DNA of 64,000 nucleotides from Bacillus albus (GTDB taxonomy: Bacteria > Bacillota > Bacilli > Bacillales > Bacillaceae_G): NCBI RefSeq assembly GCF_001884185.1, contig NZ_MAOE01000102.1, forward strand, positions 1 through 64,000, read 5' to 3'. The notes below the pieces were generated by a model that was not told where the DNA came from, made no database searches, and saw nothing but the letters and a program-made list of their open reading frames with translations. Below are positions 27,679-36,318 of the stretch, piece by piece. Numbering within the stretch: position 1 is the first letter of the stretch; each line of letters begins with the position of its first letter. Position numbers and translations under genes: made by a program.

Positions 27679-27945
27679 TTAACTTTTTATATCGATATTC
27701 GCTAAATTTACTTTGGATGGAATAAATGATCTTGTTTTATTTTTAAAACCTTGGAACATACGTTTCGTAGGTTTCATCATACTTGAATTACGTGTTGCTA
27801 AGAATCCAAAAACTGTTCCTAATCCTAGTAAAGAAGCCCAAATCCCCCCTTTATTGTTTTTCTTTTTATTTCCGAATAACTCAAAGATTTCTTGAGTTAT
27901 TTTTTTTGAATTGAATAATGACATCAAAAAGTTAAGGATATTCAT
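27679..27945 (-). CDS. Small single-pass membrane protein of unknown function
   Basis: An 88-residue basic protein with one hydrophobic stretch (about residues 35-50, IWASLLGLGTVFGFLA) between charged ends. The start has a very strong ribosome binding site (CAGGGGGACAAAA). The middle part (SLLGLGTVFGFLATRNSSMM) loosely resembles small YrzQ/DUF3918 proteins of Bacillus, but I am not sure of this. It has no evident partner genes. Confidence 0.6.
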   Translation of the reverse strand: MNILNFLMSLFNSKKITQEIFELFGNKKKNNKGGIWASLLGLGTVFGFLATRNSSMMKPTKRMFQGFKNKTRSFIPSKVNLANIDIKS

Positions 27946-28102
27946 TTTTGTCCCCCTGTAAAAAAATCGTAAAAAGAAACACGCGCTTCAATTTCTCATA
28001 ATTTATGATGCCAACTTATACTAATAATTCTTGATTTTGAAACCGGAACTTCCTAATATTACCTAAGTGTTTTTTATTAAAATACGAAAAATAGTTTTAT
28101 AA

Positions 28103-28291
28103 AAAATCAAAAAGGATCTGATTAGAAGAAAAGATGGGCTATATACAGCAGAGGCTTATAGATGGGTGGAGGATTGTGGTTATGAATTTTGGAGTTATAT
28201 ATCACAAGGATTGACGTTGATAGATAGTGAGGAACATGCACGAAAGATTGCTATGGAGCAACTAAAGGAATGTTCAAGAGATGAGTTTTAA
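28103..28291 (+). pseudogene. C-terminal fragment of a small conserved protein
   Basis: An open frame without a start codon that ends ...EEHARKIAMEQLKECSRDEF. The composition (KDGLYTAEAYRWVEDCG, WSYISQG) is protein-like, so this appears to be the remains of a small Bacillus protein that lost its 5' end. The family is not recognised. The rest of 27,946-28,611 holds a terminator at 28444-28476 and the promoter at 28549-28576. Confidence 0.4.
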
Positions 28292-28443
28292 AAACACTCT
28301 ATTTTATTTGTGAAATTATGAGGGAGTATGATGTTTTATGGAAATATAGAAGTAAATTTCATTTAATCTTATTTATTTTATAGGAATTATGAGGTATACT
28401 AAAAGTAGGTGCAAAAATGCACTATTTGAAAAAGAGTGCAAGG

Positions 28444-28476
28444 AAAAAAGGAATCCGTAAAGGATTCTTTTTTTGT
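28444..28476 (+). terminator. Rho-independent terminator without an upstream gene
   Basis: AAAGGAATCC-GTAA-AGGATTCTTT followed by a T run. A TATACT box lies about 50 bases upstream (28393-28398), so a short untranslated RNA of roughly 70 bases is possible but unproven. Confidence 0.65.
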
Positions 28477-28548
28477 TTTTAGAAAATGATAAATTTGAGA
28501 AAGAAGAAACAGAATAATAAGGTATTTGTTGATAAAGACTCTCTTTTA

Positions 28549-28576
28549 TTACAACATTTTACACATTTGGTATGAT
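28549..28576 (+). promoter_or_regulatory. Candidate sigma-A promoter of the beta-trefoil gene
   Basis: TTACAA (28549-28554), a 16-bp spacer, then TATGAT (28571-28576), about 35 bases before the start codon. Confidence 0.5.
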
Positions 28577-28611
28577 GTATATGGGTGGTATATATTAAGG
28601 GAGGAATGGGA

Positions 28612-29160
28612 ATGAAGAGGTTCATAACTCATGCAAATGGTAATAAGATTTTTAAAAAGTTAGTTTTAATGTTGTTGCCAATGGTTCTAATGATAATGAT
28701 GGTAACCCCATCAAATGATGCATTGGCAGCCGGCCAATCAAATGCGAGTTCACTAAAAGGTGTGAATCTATTTAATGGAAGCTGGACTGTTGCTATACAA
28801 GCTGCAAATTTACAATATGTGTCTGCTGAGCCATCGGGAAATGTAGTAGCAAATCGTAGTGCAGTTAATGAATGGGAGAAATTCGAATTAATTCCGACTG
28901 GGGAATTATATACGTTTGCTTTAAAAGCGAAAAGTAATGGAAAATACGTTTCGTTTGAGCCAAATGGTAGAGTAGTAGCAGATCGTACATCAATTGGAGC
29001 ATGGGAAAAATTTATCTTATATAATGGTGGAGACAATAGGATATATGTATTACAAGCGTTAAGTAATGGTAGATTTATATCAGCAAATGGTGGTAGAGAA
29101 TTAACTGCTAATAGTTATGTAGCTGGAAGTTGGGAAAGATTTGTTATTGTGTATTTCTAA
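28612..29160 (+). CDS. Secreted fascin-like beta-trefoil protein
   Basis: A 182-residue exported protein. The N-terminus has a basic region, a long hydrophobic core (about 17-31) and a likely signal peptidase site after NDALA. The mature part is three related units of about 40 residues. Each has an aromatic/hydrophobic strand, a GKYVS/QYVSAE/GRFISA segment and an ending of the type WEKFxL or WERFVI. This pattern is typical of fascin-like beta-trefoils, which often bind carbohydrate or actin. The start is ATG 28612, 7 bases after AGGGAGG. Its role, whether carbohydrate binding or toxin accessory, is not known. A terminator follows at 29260-29293. Confidence 0.85.
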   Translation: MKRFITHANGNKIFKKLVLMLLPMVLMIMMVTPSNDALAAGQSNASSLKGVNLFNGSWTVAIQAANLQYVSAEPSGNVVANRSAVNEWEKFELIPTGELYTFALKAKSNGKYVSFEPNGRVVADRTSIGAWEKFILYNGGDNRIYVLQALSNGRFISANGGRELTANSYVAGSWERFVIVYF

Positions 29161-29259
29161 ATTCTGAAGTGTTTTATATGTAAATAATAATGAATGGTTT
29201 AGTTCATATACATGCTAAATAAAGAGTTAAGTACTTAATACAAGTGTATATTAAGGTGT

Positions 29260-29293
29260 AAAAAGGATTTCAAGTAATTGTCAATCCTTTTTT
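29260..29293 (+). terminator. Terminator after the beta-trefoil gene
   Basis: AAAAGGATT and AATCCTTTT arms with a loop of about 13 bases, followed by a T run. Confidence 0.65.
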
Positions 29294-29331
29294 TATATTA
29301 AATAAGTAATTACAGAGGATGTAATCAGAAG

Positions 29332-29357
29332 AAAAAGAACCCTATTGGGTTCTTTTT
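29332..29357. terminator. Isolated bidirectional terminator
   Basis: A perfect hairpin AAAAAGAACCC-TATT-GGGTTCTTTTT with no gene ending close to it. The surrounding 29,161-30,054 region has no coding potential I can support. A further hairpin GACCCTGTA/TACAGGGTC lies at 29709-29734. Confidence 0.6.
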
Positions 29358-30008
29358 CAAGGCATATTAACAGTAAGGAGAATCATGAAATGCTACTTCA
29401 AATCTTTATTAGGGGAAAGATTTTGAAAAAGCTTAACATACATCTATTTTTACATAAATGTAAGATCTAGTAAATTGATAATCTTTATACTTACTATTAC
29501 TAATATTCAATTAAGAAAGTTAACACTATGTTTATAGTGTTAACTGATGTTTAGTGTAGCATATATTTAGAAATCTAGTATTAGATTACAATTGTCAAAA
29601 AAGCTAATAGATTTATCATTTTAAATTCTCACTAATATTTAAACGATTTTAATTGAAATGGGGTGTGTAGTAACTCTTATAAGCTAATGAAAGTAAATAA
29701 AATAAACAAAGACCCTGTAACAAAATACAGGGTCGGATACAGGGTTAAGGGAACGCATAGTTTCTTAAAAACATGATAGCATATATTTTTTGTATAGCTA
29801 TATGAGGATTTTGACAAAATTAAGAACAAGACAGAAAATCTTTGAGAAAGCAAATATAGTGGTGGAAATATGATTTGGAAGTGAACAATTTACATGTTGA
29901 TATAGACGAAAAATCTTGAGCAACATGATCAAATTGTCTTTAAATAAGAGGTTTAGGTTAGTGAAATAGTTGAATCTTCCGGAAAAAGAAAAATGTTTTT
30001 TAAATTAA

Positions 30009-30044
30009 AAGAAGAAAAGAATCCTTTGTATAAAGGATTCTTTT
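30009..30044 (-). terminator. Terminator of the tandem-repeat spore-type protein
   Basis: AAAAGAATCCTTT-GTAT-AAAGGATTCTTTT, a perfect palindrome just downstream (minus strand) of the gene ending at 30055. Confidence 0.8.
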
Positions 30045-30054
30045 GGCAGTTAAT

Positions 30055-30915
30055 CTAACACTCAAAATCATGACCGTATTTATCGCAATATCCATCGCAA
30101 GGATTGCTCTGATCATTGCAGCAAATACAAAACGTCTTTTGAATAAATATATCAATGAAATCAAGGATATCGGAATTGTTTGTTAAAGTGAGATTTTGGA
30201 AATCTTCTACTTGAAAAATCCTTATTTCATTTGGAACTATTGTAGCAGATATTGGTCTGCTAGAACCTCTGGTACGAATAGTTACTTCAATAGAACTGGA
30301 ATCGTTAGGAACAGATATCTGAAGTAATGTTTTGTTATGATTACTAGTAAAATCTTCAAAAACCGTTCTTGAAGTGTTGGGAGGGACGATAATAGTTAGA
30401 GGTACATTTCCAGTAGAGGGGGTTCCTGAAGCAGCTATGGTATGGGTCTCGATAAAACAGTTACCTTTTTGGTTTAAAGAACGAGATTGTTCCTTATAAT
30501 AATCATTGTGGTCATTACAGCAGATGCAAAAAGTTTTTTGGATAAAAACACCAATGTCGCTATTCATATTAGTATTATTTGTGACAGTGAGGCTTTCGAA
30601 ATTTTCTACTTGAAGAATCCTTGTTTCACCTGTAGTTATTGTAGCGGTAATTGGTATACGAGAATTTCTTGTACGAATAGTTACTACAACGGGAGTAGAA
30701 GTACCAGGAACACGAAATTGAAGTAATGTTTTATTATGATTATTAGTAGAATCTTCAAAGACAACTCTTGAAGTGTTAGCTGGTACGATAATATCTAACA
30801 TTCTATTTGATCCAGCAACCGTGTGGGTTTCAATAAAACAGTTCTTTTTTTGCTGGTGAGACTGCGAACGATTTTTATAGTATTTTTTACCGTATTTATA
30901 ATAGTAATCAGCCAT
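30055..30915 (-). CDS. Cys-rich protein of two tandem domains, probable spore surface / appendage protein
   Basis: A 286-residue protein made of two homologous halves of about 115 residues. Each begins NCFIETHT, continues with an IIVPxNTSRxVFED segment, NHNKTLLQ, VTIRTR, ATI, an E(T/I)RIxQVE(N/D)F stretch and LTxTNN, and ends in FIQKTFCICCND. The N-terminus is Tyr/Lys-rich (ADYYYKYGKKYYKNR) and the C-terminus is again Cys-rich (CDGYCDKYG). The beta-rich domain with CC pairs recalls the DUF3992 endospore-appendage (Ena) proteins of the B. cereus group, but I cannot confirm the family. There is no signal peptide, as expected for a protein made in the mother cell. The ribosome binding site AAAGGAGAG is strong. 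Confidence 0.75.
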   Translation of the reverse strand: MADYYYKYGKKYYKNRSQSHQQKKNCFIETHTVAGSNRMLDIIVPANTSRVVFEDSTNNHNKTLLQFRVPGTSTPVVVTIRTRNSRIPITATITTGETRILQVENFESLTVTNNTNMNSDIGVFIQKTFCICCNDHNDYYKEQSRSLNQKGNCFIETHTIAASGTPSTGNVPLTIIVPPNTSRTVFEDFTSNHNKTLLQISVPNDSSSIEVTIRTRGSSRPISATIVPNEIRIFQVEDFQNLTLTNNSDILDFIDIFIQKTFCICCNDQSNPCDGYCDKYGHDFEC

Positions 30916-31252
30916 ACTTACGTTTCTCTCCTTTCTTTAAGATGTCTATATATTTTATTAAACAAAAGGGAATAGTGCTTGTACAAAATAATAAAATCCG
31001 CCCTCAAAAATAATTAAAATGCTATTTGGTATGTAAATGTAAGAGCACTTGGGAAAGTGCTCTCGTGACGAGATTCATTTTGTAACGACTATTTTAAAAA
31101 GAAAGGAACGTAGATTATTATATGTGCGTTCAGTTAATTGTGTGCTTTTTACAAACAAAGAACAGCTAGCAAAAGCTAACTGCTCGGTTAATTGAATGTG
31201 AAAATTTAGCTTTTACATTTTCATAGCGGGATAAGTAATTACTATCTTTTAG

Positions 31253-31385
31253 TGAACTACTCGCCACTTAGCAAAGCTTGAAGTGGGAGCTTCTCAGTTC
31301 CACGACGAAAGTAACCTTTCATCTCCCTGAGCGTTACTTCGGGGTGTTCCACCCCTAGATGTCCAACACATGGATGCTCTTTTGG
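31253..31385 (-). repeat. IS200/IS605 right-end / omegaRNA-like remnant
   Basis: On the minus strand this reads CGTTACTTTCG-type hairpins, then GAACTGAGAAGCTCCCACTT and finally TAAGTGGCGAGTAGTTCA. The same ordered pieces occur at 51541-51616 (plus strand), and the terminal part occurs at 53607-53660 (minus strand). In IS200/IS605 elements this 3' end makes the TnpB guide RNA scaffold and marks the right end. No tnpB or tnpA is present here. It lies just downstream of the exosporium-leader gene. Confidence 0.5.
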
Positions 31386-31398
31386 TACGGTTGATATT

Positions 31399-31983
31399 TT
31401 ACGCAGGAACCGAATTTATTGCAGAAAATCCACGATTGCCGACTAGAGCAGATGATATGTTATAGCTAAGATCTCCTATATTAGCTATAACACGATAATG
31501 AACTGGATCTGGTTGTGCTATCGGGTTTCCTGGGGCATCTACCCATGTAAATGTGGAGTTAAAGTTATATAGTGTGTCTGCAGCAGTAGCCATTAGGTAG
31601 CTTCCAGAAACACTTGTTTTTGTGAGTAAAACATTGTCACGGAATAATTGATACGTAATGGCATTTACATTAAAGGCTGCATCCTGATTTTCTCCTACAT
31701 GAACAGATATATCTGTTCCAATCGTCGCGTTTAATAGTACTCTGTCACCTTTATTTTCTATAGGAACAAAGACCTCCATAATTAGAACGTTATTTGTATT
31801 TGGTGGAAGATCTATAAAATCAAGGTCTGGTACAAGGGGAGTAAAAAATAAGGTCAGCCCAGTAGGCCCAGTACTTCCACTCAGTCCTATATTAACAGTA
31901 GGGATTTGAAAGGGTTGCATAGGTGGGAGTGTAGGTCCCATTGAACCTGGATTTAATGCAGCAGAAGATAAAAGCTCGTCCAA
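31399..31983 (-). CDS. Exosporium leader peptide protein (BclA/BetA-like, without a long collagen region)
   Basis: A 194-residue protein whose N-terminus (LLSSAALNPGSMGPTLPPM, then PFQIPT) matches the exosporium leader motif LNPxxIGPTLPPxxPFxxPTG. This motif targets BclA-type proteins to the spore's outer layer and is cleaved on attachment. Only one GSTGPTG triplet stretch follows instead of long Gly-X-Thr repeats. The rest (about 45-194) is a beta-rich domain ending NRGFSAINSVPA. The start is TTG 31983 behind AGAGGTGATTTATA. Expression in the mother cell late in sporulation is expected from the family. The C-terminal domain family is not recognised with certainty. Confidence 0.85.
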   Translation of the reverse strand: MDELLSSAALNPGSMGPTLPPMQPFQIPTVNIGLSGSTGPTGLTLFFTPLVPDLDFIDLPPNTNNVLIMEVFVPIENKGDRVLLNATIGTDISVHVGENQDAAFNVNAITYQLFRDNVLLTKTSVSGSYLMATAADTLYNFNSTFTWVDAPGNPIAQPDPVHYRVIANIGDLSYNISSALVGNRGFSAINSVPA

Positions 31984-32068
31984 TATAAATCACCTCTAAA
32001 AAATTCGTATTACTAATAGTAAATGCATTGATAGGGCAAAGTGAAATGGACAAGCTTTCATAAAAAAT

Positions 32069-32092
32069 AGAGCACACATATAAGTGTGCTCT
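32069..32092 (-). terminator. Hairpin upstream of the exosporium gene
   Basis: GAGCACAC-ATATAAGT-GTGTGCTC-type hairpin followed by a T run on the minus strand. The remaining 31,984-32,381 interval shows no gene; it should contain the left end of the Tn554-like unit, but I cannot place it. Confidence 0.45.
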
Positions 32093-32381
32093 TAAGAACG
32101 CTTTAGATTTGTATGACTAGATAGTCAACATACAATAAAATATATGTGATAGATGTGTATCATTAAATATACTACAATAAAAAGAGAATATTATGTTCAA
32201 TATGTGAGCTTAGTATTCTTTTTTGTTACATTATATAATCATTAACTGTACGCTAATAATCTAGTATATTATGTTTATAATGTGATAGAAATTTATTCTT
32301 TATAGTGGGAGGACAACTTCTATAGGAGTGGTGGTGTAAAAACAATCGTTAGTTTTAGTATGAATCTAGGGGAGGAATTCT

Positions 32382-33500
32382 ATGCGAGTACAAGAGGTTA
32401 TCCTAGAGGAAAGTATAAAATACATGTTAGTAGATGAAAGAGGGATCCCGATTGTTCCCGTTGTAAAATATCTCAAATATTTGGATAGCACAGGTAAAAG
32501 TAGGAATACTCAAAAGACATACTGTTATGCGCTGAAACAATACTTTGTATATTTGAGAGAAATTGAAAAAGATTACAAAGAAATAAAATTAGAACATCTA
32601 GCAGATTTTGTTGGATGGTTACGTCATCCGTATACTAGTTTAAATGTAATGTCTTTTTCACCTGTAAATTCTAAAAAGACTGAAAAAACAGTGAATTTAA
32701 CAATTACTGCTGTTACAAATTTTTATGATTATTTATACCGTAACGAAGAATTGTCTAAGGACATGAATGAAAAACTAATGCGCCAGATTTATACAGGTGG
32801 AAAAACACGCTATAAGAGTTTTCTACATCATATCAATAAGAATAAGCCCTCTATCCGAAATGTATTGAAAGTAAAAGAGCCTCGTAAAAAGATTCAAGTT
32901 CTCACAAAAGAGCAAGTGCAACAAACTTTCACAGCTACTACAAATATACGAGATGCTTTCCTTGTTCAACTTCTGTTTGAAACAGGATTGCGTATTGGAG
33001 AAGCCCTCTCTCTATTCCTGGAAGACTTTATATTTGACCACAGAAAAGGACATCGGATTCGCTTGATGGATCGAGGAGAATTGGAGAATGGTGCAAAGCT
33101 CAAAACAGGAGAACGAGAGATATTTGTATCGCAACACCTAATGAATTTGTATGATGATTATCTGTATGAAATTATGGATGAACTGGATATTAAAACAAAC
33201 TTTGTCTTTGTTAAACTACGTGGGAGAAATGTGGGTAGACCTATGAATTATAGTGATGTAGAATCTCTCTTCAAACGCTTGCGAAAGAAAACAAAAATTA
33301 ACATCCACCCCCATCTGCTCCGACATACCCATGCAACTATATACTATCAGGAAACAAAAGACATCAAACAAGTACAAGAGAGATTGGGACATGCCCAAAT
33401 TCAAACAACAATGAATTTGTATCTCCATCCTTCGGACGAAGATATCCGTAAGGATTGGGAAAAAGCGCAAGATGCATTCAAAATCGATGAAAAAAGCTGA
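32382..33500 (+). CDS. tnpA: Tn554-like transposase A (tyrosine recombinase)
   Basis: A 372-residue tyrosine recombinase, the first of three genes in the Tn554 order. It has an N-terminal SAM-like DNA-binding domain (about 25-120). The catalytic domain contains the first Arg in LLFETGLRIGEALSL, the HLLRHTHAT box and the final Tyr in LGHAQIQTTMNLYLH. The ribosome binding site GGGGAGG is perfect. Tn554 TnpA is about 360 residues and acts with TnpB and TnpC in site-specific, orientation-specific transposition. The next gene starts 11 bases after its stop, so the set is an operon. Confidence 0.93.
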   Translation: MRVQEVILEESIKYMLVDERGIPIVPVVKYLKYLDSTGKSRNTQKTYCYALKQYFVYLREIEKDYKEIKLEHLADFVGWLRHPYTSLNVMSFSPVNSKKTEKTVNLTITAVTNFYDYLYRNEELSKDMNEKLMRQIYTGGKTRYKSFLHHINKNKPSIRNVLKVKEPRKKIQVLTKEQVQQTFTATTNIRDAFLVQLLFETGLRIGEALSLFLEDFIFDHRKGHRIRLMDRGELENGAKLKTGEREIFVSQHLMNLYDDYLYEIMDELDIKTNFVFVKLRGRNVGRPMNYSDVESLFKRLRKKTKINIHPHLLRHTHATIYYQETKDIKQVQERLGHAQIQTTMNLYLHPSDEDIRKDWEKAQDAFKIDEKS

Positions 33501-33511
33501 AGGTGGTAAAC

Positions 33512-35617
33512 ATGAAGCGAAAACAGCAAACAAATATAGGAGAAGTCAATTTTCATGAACGATTAAAATATGAACTCTCTAGTTATATGGAAAAAACAAT
33601 TCAACCTGATGGATTTGTTACCACTAAACATGTGAAAGAAGCTTATTTTTTAATTAATGACAGTTGGAACATTGAATTCTTAGAAAGTATCCCTCAATTT
33701 CGGAGAATGGCGGATAACTACAAAGGAAAACGTCGAAATGTGTATTTTCGAATAAATAGTCCAACTGTTAACCTTGAAATAAAATATGTGTGGTATCAAA
33801 AGTTATTTAAAGAACATTGGGCACTAAGCAGTAGTTTTGATGGAAATGCCGCATTATTAAACAAATTATCTCTTTTTCTTAACACAAAATACCCCCATCT
33901 TTTCTCTTTATTTGATTTAGATATGGATAAGGCTGAACGAGAATGGTGGTTTTGGTTAAAACAGCAAGGAATTCCTATAACAAAGACATCAAAGACCACA
34001 GTATTCGACGGATATACACATAAATCCCCCGCAGCAACTTATTTTCGTATCATCTATTCCAACTTCTTGGTGTTAGCAGATTCTCGTGATGAATGGGAGA
34101 AAGACCGTTGGGATGTACGGATATTACACACAAAGTATGGGATATACTACAGCAAAAGTTTAACTGCGCATTACCTCGATTTTACTAAAATAGAACCGTT
34201 GAAAATTAGAGAGAGTACAAAAAAGTATATTAAACAACGTTTAATGGGACGAAGCGATCTTTCGTTTGCGACATCAAGATTTTACCTAAGGACTTTGAAT
34301 AAATTTTTTGCTTTCATATTTTCATTGGAACCAACTTGGAATGATTGGAAAAATCTCAAAAGACCTCATATGGAACAATACATTCAATGGTTGCATGAAT
34401 ACACCAAAAATAAAGGTATTGACTCTTCAGAAAGATATATATCAGAAGAGTTGAAATGTATAAATAAGTTTTTGGGAGATGTTCAAAAATACGAATATGG
34501 CATTGCGCCAAATAAAGATGTACGATTATTGATTTTCCCAGGGGACAAACCTAAAGTGAAAAAAAAGCCCTTCGGGCAAATTGATTACATTCCTGATTTT
34601 GTACTGGAACAATTATTTGCTCACCTTAACGACCTACCGGAAGACATTATACCAGTGGTATGGGTGGCTTTTAAAACAGGACTTCGTATTTCAGATGTGT
34701 TAGAACTCACAATAGATTGCCTTGTACAATTGAATGGTAAATACTCCATTGTAACTGATATTGAAAAAACACAGGTGCAAGGACATCGAATTCCAATTGA
34801 TGAAGATCTCGCGAAAATTCTTTCCGTTTTAATTTCATATTCCAAAGAAAATAGTACGCGAGATAATAATCCAGAAGGATATATTTTTGTAAGGTATCAG
34901 GGTACACGAAAAGGTAGGCCATATACTCAAGGTTGGATTCGAAGTCATTTGAATGAATTAGCAAAAAAGAAACATATTGTAGATGAAGATGGTAATATAT
35001 TTCGTTTTAAAACTCATCAATTTCGTCATACATATGCTGTGAAATTATTGAATGGAGGCACAGATATTCTAACGGTACAAGAATTATTAGCACATGCTTC
35101 TCCTGAGATGACTTTACGGTATGCAAAACTATTGGATGAAACTAAGCGAAAAGCGTTCGAATCTGTTATTAATCAAGGGGTTTTCAGCTTTGATTTGAAC
35201 GGTGAGGTACAAGAGATTAATGCAGGTGAAGATATTCCTGATGATATATTGCAAGCACTCTGGCAAGAGCATAAATTAAATGCAATGGACAACCCTTATG
35301 GAACATGTCATGCACGATTGAAAGGAGATTGTCCACATATGGAAGCTCCGCCTTGTTTAACATGCAACAGTGGCAGCCCTTGCAAGGACTTGGCGATTGG
35401 ATTTTCAGAGTTGGATATTGAAAAATATGAGTTGCACATAAAAACAACCACAAGAGCTGTAGAAATAGCTAAACAGCATAATCGTGAGGATATGGTTGAG
35501 AAGCATGTACGGAATTTAAACAGGTATCAAGGCATCTTAAATAATATTAGAGAAGGTAATATTATTTTTGGTCGGCAAGATCGTATAAAAAGAAAGTGTG
35601 GTGTGAAACATGGCTAG
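33512..35617 (+). CDS. tnpB: Tn554-like transposase B (large tyrosine recombinase)
   Basis: A 701-residue second recombinase of the TnpABC set. This TnpB is unrelated to the IS605 nuclease of the same name. The catalytic core lies at about 370-560, with WVAFKTGLRISDVLEL, HQFRHTYAVKLLNGG and LLAHASPEMTLRYAKL (nucleophile Tyr). The C-terminus has a Cys/His cluster (CHARLKGDCPHM, then CLTCNSGSPC) that looks metal-binding, as in Tn554 TnpB. ATG 33512 is chosen because AAGGTGG lies 5 bases upstream. The stop overlaps the start of the next gene by 8 bp. Confidence 0.93.
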   Translation: MKRKQQTNIGEVNFHERLKYELSSYMEKTIQPDGFVTTKHVKEAYFLINDSWNIEFLESIPQFRRMADNYKGKRRNVYFRINSPTVNLEIKYVWYQKLFKEHWALSSSFDGNAALLNKLSLFLNTKYPHLFSLFDLDMDKAEREWWFWLKQQGIPITKTSKTTVFDGYTHKSPAATYFRIIYSNFLVLADSRDEWEKDRWDVRILHTKYGIYYSKSLTAHYLDFTKIEPLKIRESTKKYIKQRLMGRSDLSFATSRFYLRTLNKFFAFIFSLEPTWNDWKNLKRPHMEQYIQWLHEYTKNKGIDSSERYISEELKCINKFLGDVQKYEYGIAPNKDVRLLIFPGDKPKVKKKPFGQIDYIPDFVLEQLFAHLNDLPEDIIPVVWVAFKTGLRISDVLELTIDCLVQLNGKYSIVTDIEKTQVQGHRIPIDEDLAKILSVLISYSKENSTRDNNPEGYIFVRYQGTRKGRPYTQGWIRSHLNELAKKKHIVDEDGNIFRFKTHQFRHTYAVKLLNGGTDILTVQELLAHASPEMTLRYAKLLDETKRKAFESVINQGVFSFDLNGEVQEINAGEDIPDDILQALWQEHKLNAMDNPYGTCHARLKGDCPHMEAPPCLTCNSGSPCKDLAIGFSELDIEKYELHIKTTTRAVEIAKQHNREDMVEKHVRNLNRYQGILNNIREGNIIFGRQDRIKRKCGVKHG

Positions 35618-35990
35618 TTATAATCGTATAGAACAGCTAAAAGTAATTCATGCATCCAGAAAGGCAGTCACCTCTCAAAAAGTTGATGAAGCGATCCAAA
35701 GGCTCGTATGGGCCAATCAGAACATCAATTTTAATAGCGTAGCAAATGAGGCTGGTATCGCTAAAGCAACACTATATAACAACCGGAACTTCCGTGAACG
35801 GATTGAAGCCCTGCGACAACAACAGGCACAAGCGTCTACAAAGAAACAGATAAAACGTGAGATAAGTGATAGAAACAAAGATGTAATTATTGAATCGTTG
35901 AAGCGAAGAATCAAGAAAGTTGAAGAAGAAAACAAACAATTACGGAATCAACTAAAAGTGGCATATGCAGACGTATATAAACAGATATAA
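35610..35990 (+). CDS. tnpC: Tn554-like transposase C
   Basis: A 126-residue accessory protein, matching the roughly 125-residue TnpC of Tn554 in size and position. It has a helix-turn-helix-like segment (NFNSVANEAGIAKATLYNN, about 47-65) and a charged coiled-coil C-terminus rich in Lys/Glu/Arg. In Tn554 this protein affects the orientation and efficiency of transposition. It is translationally coupled to tnpB. In this family cargo genes usually follow tnpC, and here the next genes are the Bce-type module. Confidence 0.9.
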   Translation: MASYNRIEQLKVIHASRKAVTSQKVDEAIQRLVWANQNINFNSVANEAGIAKATLYNNRNFRERIEALRQQQAQASTKKQIKREISDRNKDVIIESLKRRIKKVEEENKQLRNQLKVAYADVYKQI

Positions 35991-36162
35991 GTGGATATAA
36001 ACAAATAGAAAGATGTAATTTTATCGCACACACTTAAATTTTTTGAAAAGCAATAAAGAAAGACCGTCAATAAAATAGAGCCAATGCTCAAAATATTAAT
36101 TTAAATCCAGTTTCTACTTAGGAACTGTGCCTAAAACAAAATTCTCTTTCAGTATTTTTCCC

Positions 36163-36197
36163 TCGGCTTATTTATGAGTCGAGGGTTTCTTTTGTGA
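36163..36197 (+). terminator. Terminator between tnpC and the Bce-type module
   Basis: CCCTCGGCT and AGTCGAGGG arms (one G-U pair) around TTATTTATG, followed by TTTCTTTT. It lies in the 35,991-36,318 spacer, which has no gene. Confidence 0.75.
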
Positions 36198-36201
36198 AAC
36201 A

Positions 36202-36215
36202 TTACAAAAATGTAA
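36202..36215 (+). promoter_or_regulatory. BceR-like operator upstream of the ABC transporter
   Basis: TTACA-AAAA-TGTAA, a perfect 5-4-5 palindrome that fits the TnACA-N4-TGTAA site bound by BceR-type regulators. A candidate -10 (TATAAC, 36250-36255) lies downstream, which places the box just upstream of the -35 region, as expected for an activator. Confidence 0.75.
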
Positions 36216-36318
36216 CGTTAATGTAATGTAGTTCCATCGATACTTCAAATATAACCGGATAAAATTAGTTACATAAGACGACGTCAAAAACGGAGCGTTA
36301 CCAAAAGGAGTGCTACAA

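Noticed and set aside
29709-29735. Hairpin GACCCTGTA/TACAGGGTC as a CRISPR or riboswitch element
   Set aside because: It occurs once, with no spacer array or aptamer-like conserved core.
30487-30726. Plus-strand open frame opposite the Cys-rich duplicated protein
   Set aside because: It is an antisense shadow; the minus-strand frame has the repeat structure and a strong ribosome binding site.
33216-33533. Minus-strand open frame across the tnpA-tnpB junction
   Set aside because: It is an antisense shadow of two clearly conserved recombinase genes.
36013-36018. GATGTA after tnpC as the right end of the Tn554-like element
   Set aside because: GATGTA is the known Tn554 core, but a six-base match in AT-rich DNA is not enough and no matching left end was found.
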